38,893 nucleotides of DNA from Alkalihalobacillus pseudalcaliphilus (GCA_001038565.1 LFJO01000002.1:362862-401754); one strand, 5' to 3'; shown: positions 1 through 8,317, counted from the stretch's first letter. The notes: a model not told the origin generated them from the sequence alone. Numbers and translations are program-made.

Positions 1-49
1 AAGATAATAAAATTATTAAAAGAATATTTAGAAAGTAGGTAAATTACTC

Positions 50-78
50 TTGTTTTTGTAAGGGAAGAGGCATATAAT
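50..78 (+). promoter_or_regulatory. sigma-A promoter of the hom-thrC-thrB operon
   Basis: A -35 box TTGTTT (50-55) is followed after exactly 17 bases by a perfect -10 box TATAAT (73-78). Transcription would start near 85 and leave a leader of about 60 bases before the hom start codon. No T-box or other riboswitch can be recognised in that short leader. Confidence 0.6.
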
Positions 79-146
79 GTCCTTTATAGATAAACAATTG
101 TATTTTCAAGGGGAACATCTTGTGTTGATAGGAGTGGAGTGGTTTT

Positions 147-1442
147 ATGGCAAAGGTAGTAGGGGTTGGGTTACTTGGCTTAGGAACTGTTGGTAGTGGT
201 GTAGTTGAAATCATTCAACGTCATCAAGAAGAGTTACAGCATAAAGTTGGCTGTGCTGTTGAAGTAAAGCGAGTTTTAGTTCGAGATCTTGAAAAGATAA
301 GATCGGTTCAAATAGAAGAAGGTATTCTTACAGAGAATGTGGAAGATGTGTTATCCGATCCAAATATAGATGTCATTGTTGAAGTTATGGGTGGAATCGA
401 AGATACGAAGAAGGTATTAATAGACGCATTAAATCAAAAAAAACATGTGGTCACCGCTAATAAAGATCTAATGGCTTTATATGGATCGGAGCTTTTACAA
501 ACGGCTGCTGCAAATCAGTGTGATTTATTTTATGAAGCAAGCGTTGCTGGGGGGATTCCCATTTTAAAGGGATTATCTGATGGCTTATCTGCTGATCGGA
601 TTACAAAAATGATGGGGATTGTTAATGGGACGACGAATTATATTTTAACGAAAATGAGTCAAGAAGGAAGCTCTTATCATGATGTATTGGAGCAGGCTCA
701 GAAGTTAGGGTTTGCAGAGAGTGATCCAACAGCAGATGTTGAAGGTTTAGATGCAGCAAGAAAGATGGCTATTTTGGCTACACTGGGGTTCTCGGCTCAG
801 GTAAAGCTAAATGATGTCAGTGTAACGGGGATTACAAATGTTTCAGATGCAGACCTTTATTACGGAAAGCAACTAGGGTATACAATGAAATTAATCGGTC
901 TCGCTCAGCGTGATGAGAATCGCATTGAAGTCAGTGTGCAACCAACCTTGTTACCAAATGAACACCCTCTATCGGCTGTTAATAATGAATTTAATGCGGT
1001 ATATGTTTATGGTGAAGCCGTTGGTGAGACGATGTTCTATGGACCAGGTGCAGGCTCTTTGCCGACTGCAACAGCAGCTATGTCGGATTTAGTACAGGTG
1101 ATCCGGAATATGCGACTCGGTGTTAATGGAAAGCAGCTTCAAGGGCCTCTGCATGATTGTGTGTTAAAGGGCGAAAAAGAAATCGAATCTCAATATTTTA
1201 TTCGCTTAAAAGCCCTTGATCGAACGGGAACATTCTCAACGATTACCTCATTATTTGCTGAACATGAAGTGAGTTTTGAAAAACTATTACAGTTGCCGCT
1301 CGAAAAAGAAGAAGCAGCTGAGGTAATTATTGTTACACATCAAACCAACAAAGAAAACTACGAACGATTATTAAATCGTTTGGCAGAACTATCTGTTGTT
1401 CAATCACTAGAAAGCAGCTATCGGGTTGAGGGAGGACATTAA
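147..1442 (+). CDS. hom: homoserine dehydrogenase
   Basis: This enzyme makes homoserine from aspartate semialdehyde with NAD(P)H, at the branch to threonine and methionine. The 431-residue protein matches the usual Bacillus length. It has the N-terminal Rossmann motif GLGTVG (residues 11-16), the family segment TANKDLM near residue 105, the catalytic-domain segment [12 protein letters not shown] near 132, and a C-terminal ACT domain (about residue 350 to the end) that in this family senses threonine. The start ATG is preceded by the purine-rich site GGAGTGGAG at 131-139. It is the first gene of the threonine operon; its stop codon is one base before the thrC start, so translation is probably coupled. 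Confidence 0.96.
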   Translation: MAKVVGVGLLGLGTVGSGVVEIIQRHQEELQHKVGCAVEVKRVLVRDLEKIRSVQIEEGILTENVEDVLSDPNIDVIVEVMGGIEDTKKVLIDALNQKKHVVTANKDLMALYGSELLQTAAANQCDLFYEASVAGGIPILKGLSDGLSADRITKMMGIVNGTTNYILTKMSQEGSSYHDVLEQAQKLGFAESDPTADVEGLDAARKMAILATLGFSAQVKLNDVSVTGITNVSDADLYYGKQLGYTMKLIGLAQRDENRIEVSVQPTLLPNEHPLSAVNNEFNAVYVYGEAVGETMFYGPGAGSLPTATAAMSDLVQVIRNMRLGVNGKQLQGPLHDCVLKGEKEIESQYFIRLKALDRTGTFSTITSLFAEHEVSFEKLLQLPLEKEEAAEVIIVTHQTNKENYERLLNRLAELSVVQSLESSYRVEGGH

Positions 1443-1443
1443 T

Positions 1444-2508
1444 ATGAGCAGTTGGAATGGTTTAATAAAGGAATATCAAGAATTTTTACCAGTCAATAGC
1501 GATACCCCTGCGTTAACTTTACATGAAGGTAATACACCATTGATTCCTTTAGAGGTTTTATCTAAGGATTGGGGTGTTGATTTGTATGTAAAATACGAAG
1601 GATCAAACCCGACTGGTTCATTTAAAGATAGAGGAATGGTTATGGCGGTTGCCAAGGCAAAAGAAGAAGGTAGTAAGACGATTATTTGTGCTTCTACTGG
1701 CAATACATCAGCGGCTGCAGCGGCGTATGGTGCCAGAGCAGGCTTACGTTGTATCGTGGTTATTCCAGAAGGGAAGATTGCTTTAGGGAAATTAGCTCAG
1801 GCTGTTATGTATGGGGCAGAAGTTATTGAGATAAAGGGGAATTTCGATCAGGCATTAGATATTGTTAGAGCGATTAGTGAGACAGAGCCTGTTACTCTTG
1901 TAAATTCGGTCAATCCCTATCGCATTGAAGGTCAAAAGACAGCAGCATTTGAAATTTGTGATGCGTTAGGAGAGGCACCAGATATATTGGTCATTCCCGT
2001 TGGTAATGCGGGAAATATTACTGCTTATTGGAAGGGATTTAAAGAGTACCATGAAAAAAAAGGAACGGGATTACCGCAAATGCATGGGTTTGAAGCAGAA
2101 GGTGCCGCAGCGATTGTAAGAAATAAAGTAATCGAAGAACCAGAGACGATTGCGACCGCGATCCGAATCGGTAATCCAGCGAGCTGGAATTTTGCAGTAA
2201 AAGCTGCTGAGGAATCAAATGGAGAAATTGATTATGTCACAGACTCAGAAATAGTAGAAGCTTATCAACTATTGGCAAAGGAGGAAGGGATTTTTGCAGA
2301 GCCTGCTTCCTGCGCATCACTTGCTGGTTTGAAAAAGCATATCAAAGCAGGGAAAATACAGAAAGGATCAAAGGTTGTTTGTGTACTGACAGGCAACGGA
2401 TTAAAGGATCCAAGTACCGCAATGGATACAATTACGGTTAAACCGACTGTACTTCCAAATGACATGGAAGCTTTTCTTGCCCACATAAAGGGCGGTGTCA
2501 TGCAATGA
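1444..2508 (+). CDS. thrC: threonine synthase
   Basis: A PLP enzyme that converts O-phosphohomoserine to threonine, the last step of the pathway. The PLP lysine is K61 in [10 protein letters not shown], and the glycine-rich phosphate loop GNAGN is visible near residue 185. The reading frame is open from a TTG at 1426, but the strong site GGAGG (1431-1435) lies 8 bases before the ATG at 1444, giving 354 residues, close to the B. subtilis enzyme. hom ends at 1442, and the thrC end overlaps the thrB start by 4 bases (ATGA), as expected for a tightly coupled operon. Confidence 0.95.
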   Translation: MSSWNGLIKEYQEFLPVNSDTPALTLHEGNTPLIPLEVLSKDWGVDLYVKYEGSNPTGSFKDRGMVMAVAKAKEEGSKTIICASTGNTSAAAAAYGARAGLRCIVVIPEGKIALGKLAQAVMYGAEVIEIKGNFDQALDIVRAISETEPVTLVNSVNPYRIEGQKTAAFEICDALGEAPDILVIPVGNAGNITAYWKGFKEYHEKKGTGLPQMHGFEAEGAAAIVRNKVIEEPETIATAIRIGNPASWNFAVKAAEESNGEIDYVTDSEIVEAYQLLAKEEGIFAEPASCASLAGLKKHIKAGKIQKGSKVVCVLTGNGLKDPSTAMDTITVKPTVLPNDMEAFLAHIKGGVMQ

Positions 2509-3434
2509 GTCGGTTTCCAATTAAAATAACGGTACCTGCTAGTACAGCAAATCTTGGCCCTGGTTTTGATTCTATTGGTTTAGCGGTAAATCGTTATTTA
2601 ACGCTTATAGTAGATAAGGCGAACCAATGGTCTTTCCAAGCTAATTCTGGAAATTTGGAAGGGATTCCTGCAGGCAAGGATAATTTAATTTATCAAGTGG
2701 CAGAACATATTGCTCAATTAAAAGGGAAACAACTCGCACCTTATACCGTCCAAATGGAAAGTACGATACCATTAGCAAGAGGTTTGGGGAGTAGTGCCTC
2801 AGCGATAGTTGCTGGCATAGAGCTTGCGAACCAGGTGTTAGATTTACAGTTAATGGTCACAGAGAAGGTTAGACTTGCGAGTTTGTGGGAAGGGCATCCC
2901 GATAATGTATCACCATCCATTTACGGAGGTTTAACGATTGGTACACATACAGAGAACGAGACAGATGTTGTTCATGTTGGTGTACCAGAGATAGAATTGG
3001 TTCTACTTGTCCCTCCTGATGAATTAAAAACAAAAGTTGCTCGGGGAATCTTACCAGAGGAGCTACCTTTTCGCAAAGCTATTCGGGGGAGTAGTGTGGC
3101 TAATGTGCTAGTGGCCGCTATTTTTCAAAAGAATTGGGAGCTTGTCGGTAAAATGATGGCCCGCGATGAATTTCATCAACCTTTCCGTGGGCAATTAATT
3201 CCGCATCTTCAAGACGTAATGGAGTATGTTCAAAAAAATACAGAAGCATATGGTGCAGCCTTAAGTGGAGCAGGTCCTACGATGTTATGTCTAGTTCCAG
3301 CAAGTAAAGGTAAGTTCATACAGCAGGTCTTACAAGAACAGTATCCTGCTTTTGAAGTGGAAATATTACAGCCAGATACGCAAGGCTTACACGTTGAATA
3401 TGTATTAAATGGTAGAAAAAAAGAGATCAGTTAA
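2505..3434 (+). CDS. thrB: homoserine kinase
   Basis: Phosphorylates homoserine with ATP to supply ThrC. It is a GHMP-family kinase of 309 residues, the usual length. The ATP-binding motif [12 protein letters not shown] is near residue 90, the N-terminal segment [12 protein letters not shown] is typical of the family, and the C-terminal motif LSGAGPT is present. The ATG overlaps the thrC stop (ATGA), and only a weak GGGCGGTG site lies upstream, so initiation probably depends on translation of thrC. No clear terminator follows before the next gene. Confidence 0.95.
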   Translation: MSRFPIKITVPASTANLGPGFDSIGLAVNRYLTLIVDKANQWSFQANSGNLEGIPAGKDNLIYQVAEHIAQLKGKQLAPYTVQMESTIPLARGLGSSASAIVAGIELANQVLDLQLMVTEKVRLASLWEGHPDNVSPSIYGGLTIGTHTENETDVVHVGVPEIELVLLVPPDELKTKVARGILPEELPFRKAIRGSSVANVLVAAIFQKNWELVGKMMARDEFHQPFRGQLIPHLQDVMEYVQKNTEAYGAALSGAGPTMLCLVPASKGKFIQQVLQEQYPAFEVEILQPDTQGLHVEYVLNGRKKEIS

Positions 3435-3489
3435 AGATTATGATTGGAGCCTGTGTGAGGAATAATAGTTGGGAAGTGGGGTAAAACAA

Positions 3490-3513
3490 CCTTAATGAAA
3501 TGATTAAGGGAGG
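3490..3513 (+). promoter_or_regulatory. hairpin that could hide the ribosome binding site of the SplA-like gene
   Basis: CCTTAAT (3490-3496) and ATTAAGG (3503-3509) form a perfect 7 bp stem with loop GAAATG. The right arm covers the first half of the Shine-Dalgarno sequence AAGGGAGG (3506-3513) of the gene that starts at 3521. The pairing is seen directly; the regulatory role is inference. Confidence 0.4.
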
Positions 3514-3520
3514 TAAGAAA

Positions 3521-3748
3521 ATGCTTGATCTAAATCAACTCTATGAGGGCCAGTCGGTGTATGTTATTTATCGAAATCCTCATACGCAAACAGTTGCCAC
3601 TATTCAAGAAGCAACGATTTTGCCCAACCCAGAAAAACCAGAGCAAATGTCTTTATTTCTGTATGATTTCTATCATCCGATTGAAGCAGATGATGCGATT
3701 TTTACTTCACTCCAAGAAGCTGAGCAGTTATATAATCAATATTTCTAA
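3521..3748 (+). CDS. SplA-like small regulatory protein
   Basis: A 75-residue acidic protein. The segment VYVIYRNPHTQTVATIQEA followed by a stretch resembling LFLYDFYHPIEADDAIF looks like SplA, the small regulator encoded upstream of the spore photoproduct lyase gene splB in B. subtilis. The match is from memory of the family and was not searched. The ATG at 3521 is chosen because AAGGGAGG lies 7 bases upstream; an ATG at 3500 would place the ribosome binding site inside the gene. No splB follows, since the next gene is the convergent yutI, so this copy stands alone. A hairpin overlaps its ribosome binding site. Confidence 0.6.
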   Translation: MLDLNQLYEGQSVYVIYRNPHTQTVATIQEATILPNPEKPEQMSLFLYDFYHPIEADDAIFTSLQEAEQLYNQYF

Positions 3749-3773
3749 TGTCTAAATATAGTTCGATGAAAAA

Positions 3774-3801
3774 AACGCCTGAATCCAGTGATTCAGGCGT
3801 T
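3774..3801. terminator. bidirectional intrinsic terminator
   Basis: A perfect 12 bp stem AACGCCTGAATC / GATTCAGGCGTT with loop CAGT lies between the convergent SplA-like gene and yutI. The A-run on its left side gives a good U-tract for the leftward yutI transcript; the rightward side has only TTTGG. Confidence 0.8.
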
Positions 3802-3811
3802 TGGTCGTTCA

Positions 3812-4054
3812 TTAAAATACTTGCTCGATTTCAGTGATTCCAGGTACTTCTTCAAGAAGAGCACGCTCAATCCCTGCTTTTAAAGTAATAGTTGAGCTTG
3901 GGCAAGAGCCGCATGCACCTAATAGACGAACTTGAACGATACCTTCGTCCGTAACATCTACAAGTTCAACGTCTCCACCGTCACGAAGCAAGAAAGGGCG
4001 AAGCTTATCTAATACCTCTTTGACTTGGTCAATAGTTTCAACAGATGCTGACAT
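3812..4054 (-). CDS. yutI: NifU-type iron-sulfur scaffold protein
   Basis: A NifU C-terminal-domain protein of 80 residues, made as a stand-alone protein that binds or transfers Fe-S clusters. The cluster-binding CxxC is C48/C51 in GACGSCPSS. The frame is open further upstream (to 4093), but AAAGGAGTTG (complement of 4061-4070) sits just before the ATG at 4054, so the shorter form is preferred. A -10-like TATAAT on the minus strand (4080-4085) lies just upstream. With the IscA-type carrier at 10407 it covers iron-sulfur assembly in this window. Confidence 0.9.
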   Translation of the reverse strand: MSASVETIDQVKEVLDKLRPFLLRDGGDVELVDVTDEGIVQVRLLGACGSCPSSTITLKAGIERALLEEVPGITEIEQVF

Positions 4055-4166
4055 TTTGAACAACTCCTTTCTACTAAATATTATACTAGTCATCGTTAAA
4101 AAAATCCATGCTTATGCGTTGATTTTTAACAACTTATTTAGAACAACTATAAATTAAACGGGACAA

Positions 4167-4275
4167 ATGTGCAAGAGATAAAGATTGGAAAAGTTATAAC
4201 AAGCTTGCCGTCATGCTTTTTTTAATGGCGTTAGCGACTTTATTTTGTTGGCTAATGAAAAAAAGCGAATGGTAA
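4167..4275 (+). pseudogene. possible broken small membrane-protein gene
   Basis: The ATG at 4167 runs into a stop after four codons. If the T at 4170 is skipped, the frame reads M-A-R-D-K-D-W and stays open to the TAA at 4273-4275, ending in a hydrophobic segment MLFLMALATLFCWLM followed by KKSEW. This is the pattern of a 35-residue membrane protein with a one-base insertion after its start codon. A start at the internal ATG (4213) would give 20 residues but has no ribosome binding site. Chance cannot be excluded. The rest of the 4055-4444 gap is AT-rich and holds nothing else that I recognise. Confidence 0.25.
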
Positions 4276-4444
4276 TGAGAATTGGGTTCAAGGTAGAGGT
4301 TTAATTATCTTTTGCTTGAAACTTTGTTTAAATCATCATATGGTTAAAGTATGTAATTGGTTTTAAGATAATTGTAACGTATTCAATGCGAACTAGAGCG
4401 AAAAAACAAGGCTTGTAGTATCAGCTGATGAGGGGATGGACTCA

Positions 4445-4756
4445 ATGATGATTTCATTTAAAGTATATGGTGCCAAACAAAAATGTGCTAGCTGTGTTCA
4501 CTTACCTTCTGCAAAAGAGACGAGTGAGTGGTTAGAAGCGGCATTGGTTAGAAGGTTTCCTGGGAGCTCCATTACATTTCAATACATTGATATTGATCAA
4601 GAGTTAGAGCAAGAAGAAGATATTCATTTTTCAGAGGCAATTAAAGATGATGAATATTTCTATCCGTTAATTGTTCTTAATGGAGAGGTAGTCGGTGAGG
4701 GGAATCCAAACCTAAAATCAATTTCACTTCAAGTAGAAAAATTAACTAATCTTTAA
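4445..4756 (+). CDS. yuzD: YuzD family thioredoxin-like protein (DUF1462)
   Basis: A 103-residue protein with the N-terminal motif KCASC (C14/C17), resembling a thioredoxin-fold CxxC, and the conserved block YPLIVLNGEVVGEGNP. It matches YuzD of B. subtilis, which also neighbours yutI, and is annotated as a putative disulfide oxidoreductase of unproven function. The ATG at 4436 touches the GAGGGG ribosome binding site (4430-4435), leaving no spacing, so the ATG at 4445 is preferred. It is divergent from yutI and may form a functional pair with it. A dispersed repeat and a terminator follow. Confidence 0.85.
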   Translation: MMISFKVYGAKQKCASCVHLPSAKETSEWLEAALVRRFPGSSITFQYIDIDQELEQEEDIHFSEAIKDDEYFYPLIVLNGEVVGEGNPNLKSISLQVEKLTNL

Positions 4757-4865
4757 GTGAAGAGAGTGTGGTTTTATTTGAAAGTTACTTGGGTGGTGCT
4801 CATTTCTCAAGTTAACTTGACCTTTCGGTCTTTGTTTTTGGATACTAATCCTGAAAGAATACTAC

Positions 4866-5075
4866 ACCTTTTTTGGTTGGTGGTGGCTGGTTGTGGTGCG
4901 CTGAATCTTTTTAGGAAAGCTCTTGCGAGCTCTTTCCTAAAAAGTGGCGGGGCTACGGCAAAGTGTGACAATCCTCAAAACCGTTTATGAATGAAAAGCA
5001 ACCACTTAAAGAGCAAAACCACGCTTTCATATTTGTTGGTGGCAAAGTGAATCAGCGTTTTGTATGTAAGTTAGT
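4866..5075 (+). repeat. dispersed intergenic repeat, copy A
   Basis: Longest copy of a repeat family also seen near 8.4, 14.3, 16.1 and 16.5 kb. Modules in order are TTGGTGGTGGCTGG, a 38-base near-palindrome (4907-4944, 13 bp arms CTTTTTAGGAAAG / CTTTCCTAAAAAG), GGGGCTACGGCAAAGTGTGA (from 4950), CCTCAAAACCGTTTATGAA, then CTTTCATATTTGTTGGTGGC and GTTTTGTATGTAAGTTAG. An open frame crosses it (4757-4990) but is not credible as a gene. The remaining bases of the yuzD-yutJ gap carry only the terminator. Confidence 0.7.
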
Positions 5076-5113
5076 GCTTTTGATTATGTGGGGAGTCATG
5101 TATTCTATATAAG

Positions 5114-5141
5114 AAAAGCCATCGATTGATGGCTTTTTTTT
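5114..5141 (+). terminator. intrinsic terminator downstream of yuzD and repeat copy A
   Basis: A perfect 10 bp stem AAAAGCCATC / GATGGCTTTT with loop GATT is followed by a run of T on the plus strand. It also works weakly for the leftward yutJ transcript, whose stop codon is at 5145. Confidence 0.8.
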
Positions 5142-5144
5142 TGC

Positions 5145-6215
5145 TTATGATCCGGAATGATATTTGTACATCCATAGGACGCCTGATTTTAATACACGTG
5201 GTACTCTTCCGAGAAGGGTACGTTCGCCCATTAAACCAAAGCCATGTTTTTTTCCAAGGGAACCTAAGACTCCCTTTAGTTTAATTCGTGGTAATTCAGT
5301 TGGAAGAGGTTCGTTATTCCATTGCTTCTTTAGAATGGTCACAATTTGCTCGGCTTGGCCTTCCGCAAGTTGAGCACTTGGAGCATGCGGAAGGCTCGCA
5401 CAGTCTCCGACAACAAATACATCTTCATTGTTAGGGATAAAATGCTGAGGTGTTAAGATAACGCGTCCTGATTTATCCTTTTCGACATCGAGATTGCGAA
5501 CGACTTCAACCGGCTGAACGCCTGCTGTCCAAATAACAGCGTCACTTTGAATGAATTCATCGTGATTGTAGAGGCCATCTTCGCTCACTTTGGTGATATT
5601 GGATTTATTGACAACATCGACACCATGATCGACGAACCAATTTTGAACATAAACACTTAATTTCTTTGGAAACATGGAAAGGATCATCTCACCACGGTCA
5701 AATAATTTAACGGTTAAATCAGGTCTACTTTCTCTTAACTCACTTGCTAATTCTACGCCACTAAGTCCAGCTCCTACTATAGAAACCGTTCCTTGAGGAC
5801 GAACATTATTTAATACTTCATATGTTTGTCGAGTTTTGTTCATCGTCTGAATACTGTATGTATGTTCATCAGCCCCTGGAACATTATGATATTTATCCTC
5901 ACAACCTAAACCAATAATGAGTTTATCAAAATCAACCACTTCACCATTGTCTAAAACAATGGATTTCTCATCGATTTGGATAGCAGTCACTGTCGCATAT
6001 TTTACTTTAAGGCGTGGATCCTCCGGGAATGAAACTCTCAAGTGTTGGTCTGAAGCAGTACCAGCAGCAAGAGCATAATATTCAGTTTTTAAACAATGAT
6101 AAGGCAAGCGGTCAATTAAAATAATTTCAGTGTCATCTGGCAAATCATTTGGTAAAAGGCGTTGCATGACTCGCATTGAGCCATAACCTCCACCTAAAAG
6201 TACAAGTTTCTTCAT
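5145..6215 (-). CDS. yutJ: YutJ, NADH dehydrogenase-like FAD protein (internal start)
   Basis: A type II NADH dehydrogenase-like flavoprotein, 356 residues if translation starts at the internal ATG, about the usual YutJ length. It has the FAD-binding GGGYGS near residue 8, a second nucleotide-binding motif GAGLSGVELA near 150 for NAD(P)H, and the FAD-contacting VFVVGDCA in the last third. Such enzymes pass electrons from NADH to menaquinone at the inner face of the membrane; for YutJ itself the substrate is not established. AGGAG (complement of 6225-6229) lies 9 bases before the ATG. It ends just after the yuzD terminator. Confidence 0.85.
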   Translation of the reverse strand: MKKLVLLGGGYGSMRVMQRLLPNDLPDDTEIILIDRLPYHCLKTEYYALAAGTASDQHLRVSFPEDPRLKVKYATVTAIQIDEKSIVLDNGEVVDFDKLIIGLGCEDKYHNVPGADEHTYSIQTMNKTRQTYEVLNNVRPQGTVSIVGAGLSGVELASELRESRPDLTVKLFDRGEMILSMFPKKLSVYVQNWFVDHGVDVVNKSNITKVSEDGLYNHDEFIQSDAVIWTAGVQPVEVVRNLDVEKDKSGRVILTPQHFIPNNEDVFVVGDCASLPHAPSAQLAEGQAEQIVTILKKQWNNEPLPTELPRIKLKGVLGSLGKKHGFGLMGERTLLGRVPRVLKSGVLWMYKYHSGS

Positions 6216-6785
6216 TCCAAGATGTCTCCTTTTTATTATGATTGATTCAATACTTACTTCGACCATCGCCATGATTTTTTCAATTAGCTGTGTTTTGTTA
6301 GGTTCTTGTTGATTTTTTAGCCCATAGGAAATGACAGCCGCCAAAATGTGGCTCCAAATGTCTATGGAAGATGAGCGGTCGATTTCATTCATCTTCATTG
6401 AGTTGTTAAGTAATTGAAGCATATGGTTTCTAAGCACATTTTCTTCTTCAATCACATACGTAATGATGTGAATCGTTAATTTAGGGTGGGTGTCATACTC
6501 ATCCAAAATGAATTGCAAATAAGAGCGAATTCTAATTTGTAACGGCCGATTTTGAAGACTCGGTTGGTTTACATAGGACAATACATCGTTTAGCCGTTCA
6601 TTCGCTAAAGCTTTCATGATGGAATCCTTGGTTGGAAAATGATTAAAGAAGGTTCCTTTTGCAACATGAGCTTTTTTTGTGATTTGTTGAACGGTTGTTG
6701 CTTGAAAACCTTTTTCGCGAAACAATGCTAAGGCAGCATCTTCAATTTTCTTTTTGGTTTTATTGGCTTTTTTCATTTCGTTCAT
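5145..6785 (-). CDS. TetR-family regulator fused in frame to YutJ NADH dehydrogenase-like flavoprotein
   Basis: One uninterrupted frame of 546 codons. Residues 1-190 are a TetR/AcrR regulator: helix-turn-helix segment TTVQQITKKAHVAKGTFFNH near residue 30 and a helical C-terminal part. Residues 191-546 are a complete YutJ. No stop codon separates them; the junction reads IIIKRRHLG-MKKLVLLGGG. The nucleotides for KRRH contain AAAAAGGAGACA, a good ribosome binding site for the internal ATG at 6215, so the region may make a fusion protein, a separate YutJ, or both. A TGACC-CT-GGTCA operator-like palindrome and a strong promoter precede the gene, suggesting autorepression. The start at 6785 follows GAAGGG with rather long spacing. 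A sequencing error that removed a stop is possible, but both halves are intact. Confidence 0.8.
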   Translation of the reverse strand: MNEMKKANKTKKKIEDAALALFREKGFQATTVQQITKKAHVAKGTFFNHFPTKDSIMKALANERLNDVLSYVNQPSLQNRPLQIRIRSYLQFILDEYDTHPKLTIHIITYVIEEENVLRNHMLQLLNNSMKMNEIDRSSSIDIWSHILAAVISYGLKNQQEPNKTQLIEKIMAMVEVSIESIIIKRRHLGMKKLVLLGGGYGSMRVMQRLLPNDLPDDTEIILIDRLPYHCLKTEYYALAAGTASDQHLRVSFPEDPRLKVKYATVTAIQIDEKSIVLDNGEVVDFDKLIIGLGCEDKYHNVPGADEHTYSIQTMNKTRQTYEVLNNVRPQGTVSIVGAGLSGVELASELRESRPDLTVKLFDRGEMILSMFPKKLSVYVQNWFVDHGVDVVNKSNITKVSEDGLYNHDEFIQSDAVIWTAGVQPVEVVRNLDVEKDKSGRVILTPQHFIPNNEDVFVVGDCASLPHAPSAQLAEGQAEQIVTILKKQWNNEPLPTELPRIKLKGVLGSLGKKHGFGLMGERTLLGRVPRVLKSGVLWMYKYHSGS

Positions 6786-6809
6786 TTTGAATATGATCCC
6801 TTCTAAAAA

Positions 6810-6821
6810 TGACCCTGGTCA
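6810..6821 (-). promoter_or_regulatory. probable operator of the TetR regulator
   Basis: TGACCCTGGTCA is a perfect inverted repeat (TGACC-CT-GGTCA) with partial extension into the flanking A/T bases. TetR-family regulators often bind palindromes of this kind. It lies between the -10 box and the ribosome binding site of the TetR-yutJ gene, about where transcription should start, which fits self-repression. Confidence 0.6.
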
Positions 6822-6827
6822 GTTTTG

Positions 6828-6856
6828 ATTATAACGAAACTGTCACAAATTCTCAA
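6828..6856 (-). promoter_or_regulatory. sigma-A promoter of tetR-yutJ
   Basis: On the minus strand -35 TTGAGA (6851-6856) and a perfect -10 TATAAT (6828-6833) are separated by 17 bases. The start point would fall near 6821, on the edge of the palindrome. Confidence 0.7.
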
Positions 6857-6892
6857 CAAATTATTTCCTTTTTTATTGGAGAATGTTGAAAA

Positions 6893-6921
6893 TTGACTTT
6901 ATATTTAGGGCAGAGTAGCAT
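6893..6921 (+). promoter_or_regulatory. sigma-A promoter upstream of yuzB
   Basis: TTGACT (6893-6898), a 17-base spacer and TAGCAT (6916-6921). It would drive yuzB, the 79-residue gene and probably dapF, divergent from tetR-yutJ. Confidence 0.5.
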
Positions 6922-6951
6922 AGTACGTGAAGAAGTAGAGGTGATAAGCAA

Positions 6952-7188
6952 GTGAGACCAATTATAGAGTTTTGCGTGAGTAATTTAGCTAGTGGTTCTC
7001 AAAAAGCAATGGAAGAGCTAGAGAAGGATCCTAATTTGGATATTGTGGAATACGGTTGCACATCTAATTGTGGTTTATGCTCTTATGAATTGTTTGCTCT
7101 TGTAAATGGTGAGTATGTGTCTGCAGATTCAGCAGAAGAACTAGTTGAAAATGTCTATCAGCATTTAGAAGAGAACCCAATGTTTTAA
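6952..7188 (+). CDS. yuzB: YuzB family protein (DUF1450)
   Basis: A 78-residue protein with conserved cysteines C8, C36, C40 and C43 ([10 protein letters not shown]), which could bind metal or an Fe-S cluster. The sequence closely resembles YuzB of B. subtilis, a neighbour of yutJ there too; the function is unknown. It starts with GTG, supported by AGAGGTGA (6937-6944) 7 bases upstream. It is divergent from the tetR-yutJ gene with the TetR operator between them, so the regulator could also affect this gene. Confidence 0.88.
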   Translation: MRPIIEFCVSNLASGSQKAMEELEKDPNLDIVEYGCTSNCGLCSYELFALVNGEYVSADSAEELVENVYQHLEENPMF

Positions 7189-7218
7189 CATAGAATAAAA
7201 AGGCTTGGGGGGAAAGGA

Positions 7219-7458
7219 ATGGATGTTATACCATTTGTAAACACTTGGCCATATGAGAAACAGATGAAGGATATTTATTTTCATACTTGTCCTTTTTGCC
7301 AAGAAAGTAATGTGCTTACTAATTTGAAAATAAAAGACTTAGAAAAAGCTCAACAAGCCATTAAGGTAAGGTTAATTGTGCCTTGTTGTCATGAGGTCAT
7401 TACAATCCTTGAAGCCGATGAAGATTATTTATGGACGGATCAGAAGTTAAGGAAGTAG
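7219..7458 (+). CDS. small Cys-pair protein of unknown function
   Basis: I do not recognise this 79-residue protein. It has two cysteine pairs, CPFC (C24/C27) and CC (C56/C57, followed by a His), the layout of a small zinc-ribbon or redox site. There is no membrane segment. The start is preceded by a G-rich site (GGGGGG, 7207-7212). It sits 30 bases after yuzB and 10 bases before dapF in the same direction, so it is probably co-transcribed with both. Confidence 0.75.
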   Translation: MDVIPFVNTWPYEKQMKDIYFHTCPFCQESNVLTNLKIKDLEKAQQAIKVRLIVPCCHEVITILEADEDYLWTDQKLRK

Positions 7459-7468
7459 GGGAATATAT

Positions 7469-8317
7469 ATGAAGTTTACAAAAATGCATGGCTTAGGGAA
7501 TAGTTATATATATGTGGACTTATTTAAGGAAACCTTAGAAGAAACTGAACTTTCCAAGACGGCTATAGCGGTCGCCAACCCGAATACAGGAATTGGTTCA
7601 GACGGTATGATTTTAATTGCACCATCAGAGGTTGCGGCAGTAAAAATGCGTGTCTTTAATAATGATGGTTCAGAAGCGAAGAACTGTGGAAATGGCTTAC
7701 GTTGTGTGGCAAAGTTTGCTTACGAACATGGCTATGTCCAAACTAATACCTTTGTAATAGAGACACTTGGAGGATTAGTAGAAGCGACTGTCCATCTTCA
7801 AGGAGAAACGGTCGAAACGGTAACGGTAGATATGGGAGAGCCACGTCTACAGCGAAGTTTAATCCCCATGCTTGGAGAAGAAACGGATGAAGTGGTAAAT
7901 GAAGCTTTTAAGGTGAATGACCGAACCTTATATGTGACCACGGTATCTATGGGGAATCCTCATGCCGTCTTTTTTGAGGAAAAGATTGTGGCCGCACCAG
8001 TTGAGCAATTAGGTCCCGTGATTGAAAAAGATCAACGCTTTCCAGAGTGGATCAATGTTGAGTTTGTCGAAGTGGTTGAAGCAAATGAATTACATTTCCG
8101 TGTGTGGGAGCGTGGGTCAGGCATTACCCAAGCGTGTGGAACAGGAGCTTGTGCTGCTGCTGTTGCCTCTGTATTAAATGGGTATTCCGAAAAAGGACAG
8201 GACATTACCGTTCACTTATTAGGTGGTGACTTACTCATAAATTGGCAAAAGAACGGTCGAGTTCTTATGACTGGACCAGCTGAAACGATTTGTGAAGGGA
8301 CTTATTTAAAAGCTTAA
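7469..8317 (+). CDS. dapF: diaminopimelate epimerase
   Basis: Converts LL- to meso-diaminopimelate for lysine and peptidoglycan synthesis, without a cofactor. Both catalytic cysteines are present: C73 in NCGNG and the second in ACGTGACA near residue 220. The 282-residue length is normal. AGGGG lies shortly before the ATG. It follows the small Cys-pair gene by 10 bases. No terminator of its own is visible; the next hairpin is the shared one at 8480. Confidence 0.96.
   Translation: MKFTKMHGLGNSYIYVDLFKETLEETELSKTAIAVANPNTGIGSDGMILIAPSEVAAVKMRVFNNDGSEAKNCGNGLRCVAKFAYEHGYVQTNTFVIETLGGLVEATVHLQGETVETVTVDMGEPRLQRSLIPMLGEETDEVVNEAFKVNDRTLYVTTVSMGNPHAVFFEEKIVAAPVEQLGPVIEKDQRFPEWINVEFVEVVEANELHFRVWERGSGITQACGTGACAAAVASVLNGYSEKGQDITVHLLGGDLLINWQKNGRVLMTGPAETICEGTYLKA

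Noticed and set aside
77-196. 39-codon frame before hom as a leader peptide
   Set aside because: Its ATG overlaps the -10 box, so the transcript predicted to start near 85 does not contain it; it has no run of Thr or Ile codons typical of attenuators.
4757-4990. 77-codon open frame after yuzD
   Set aside because: It runs through repeat copy A and its palindrome; no ribosome binding site and no recognisable protein.
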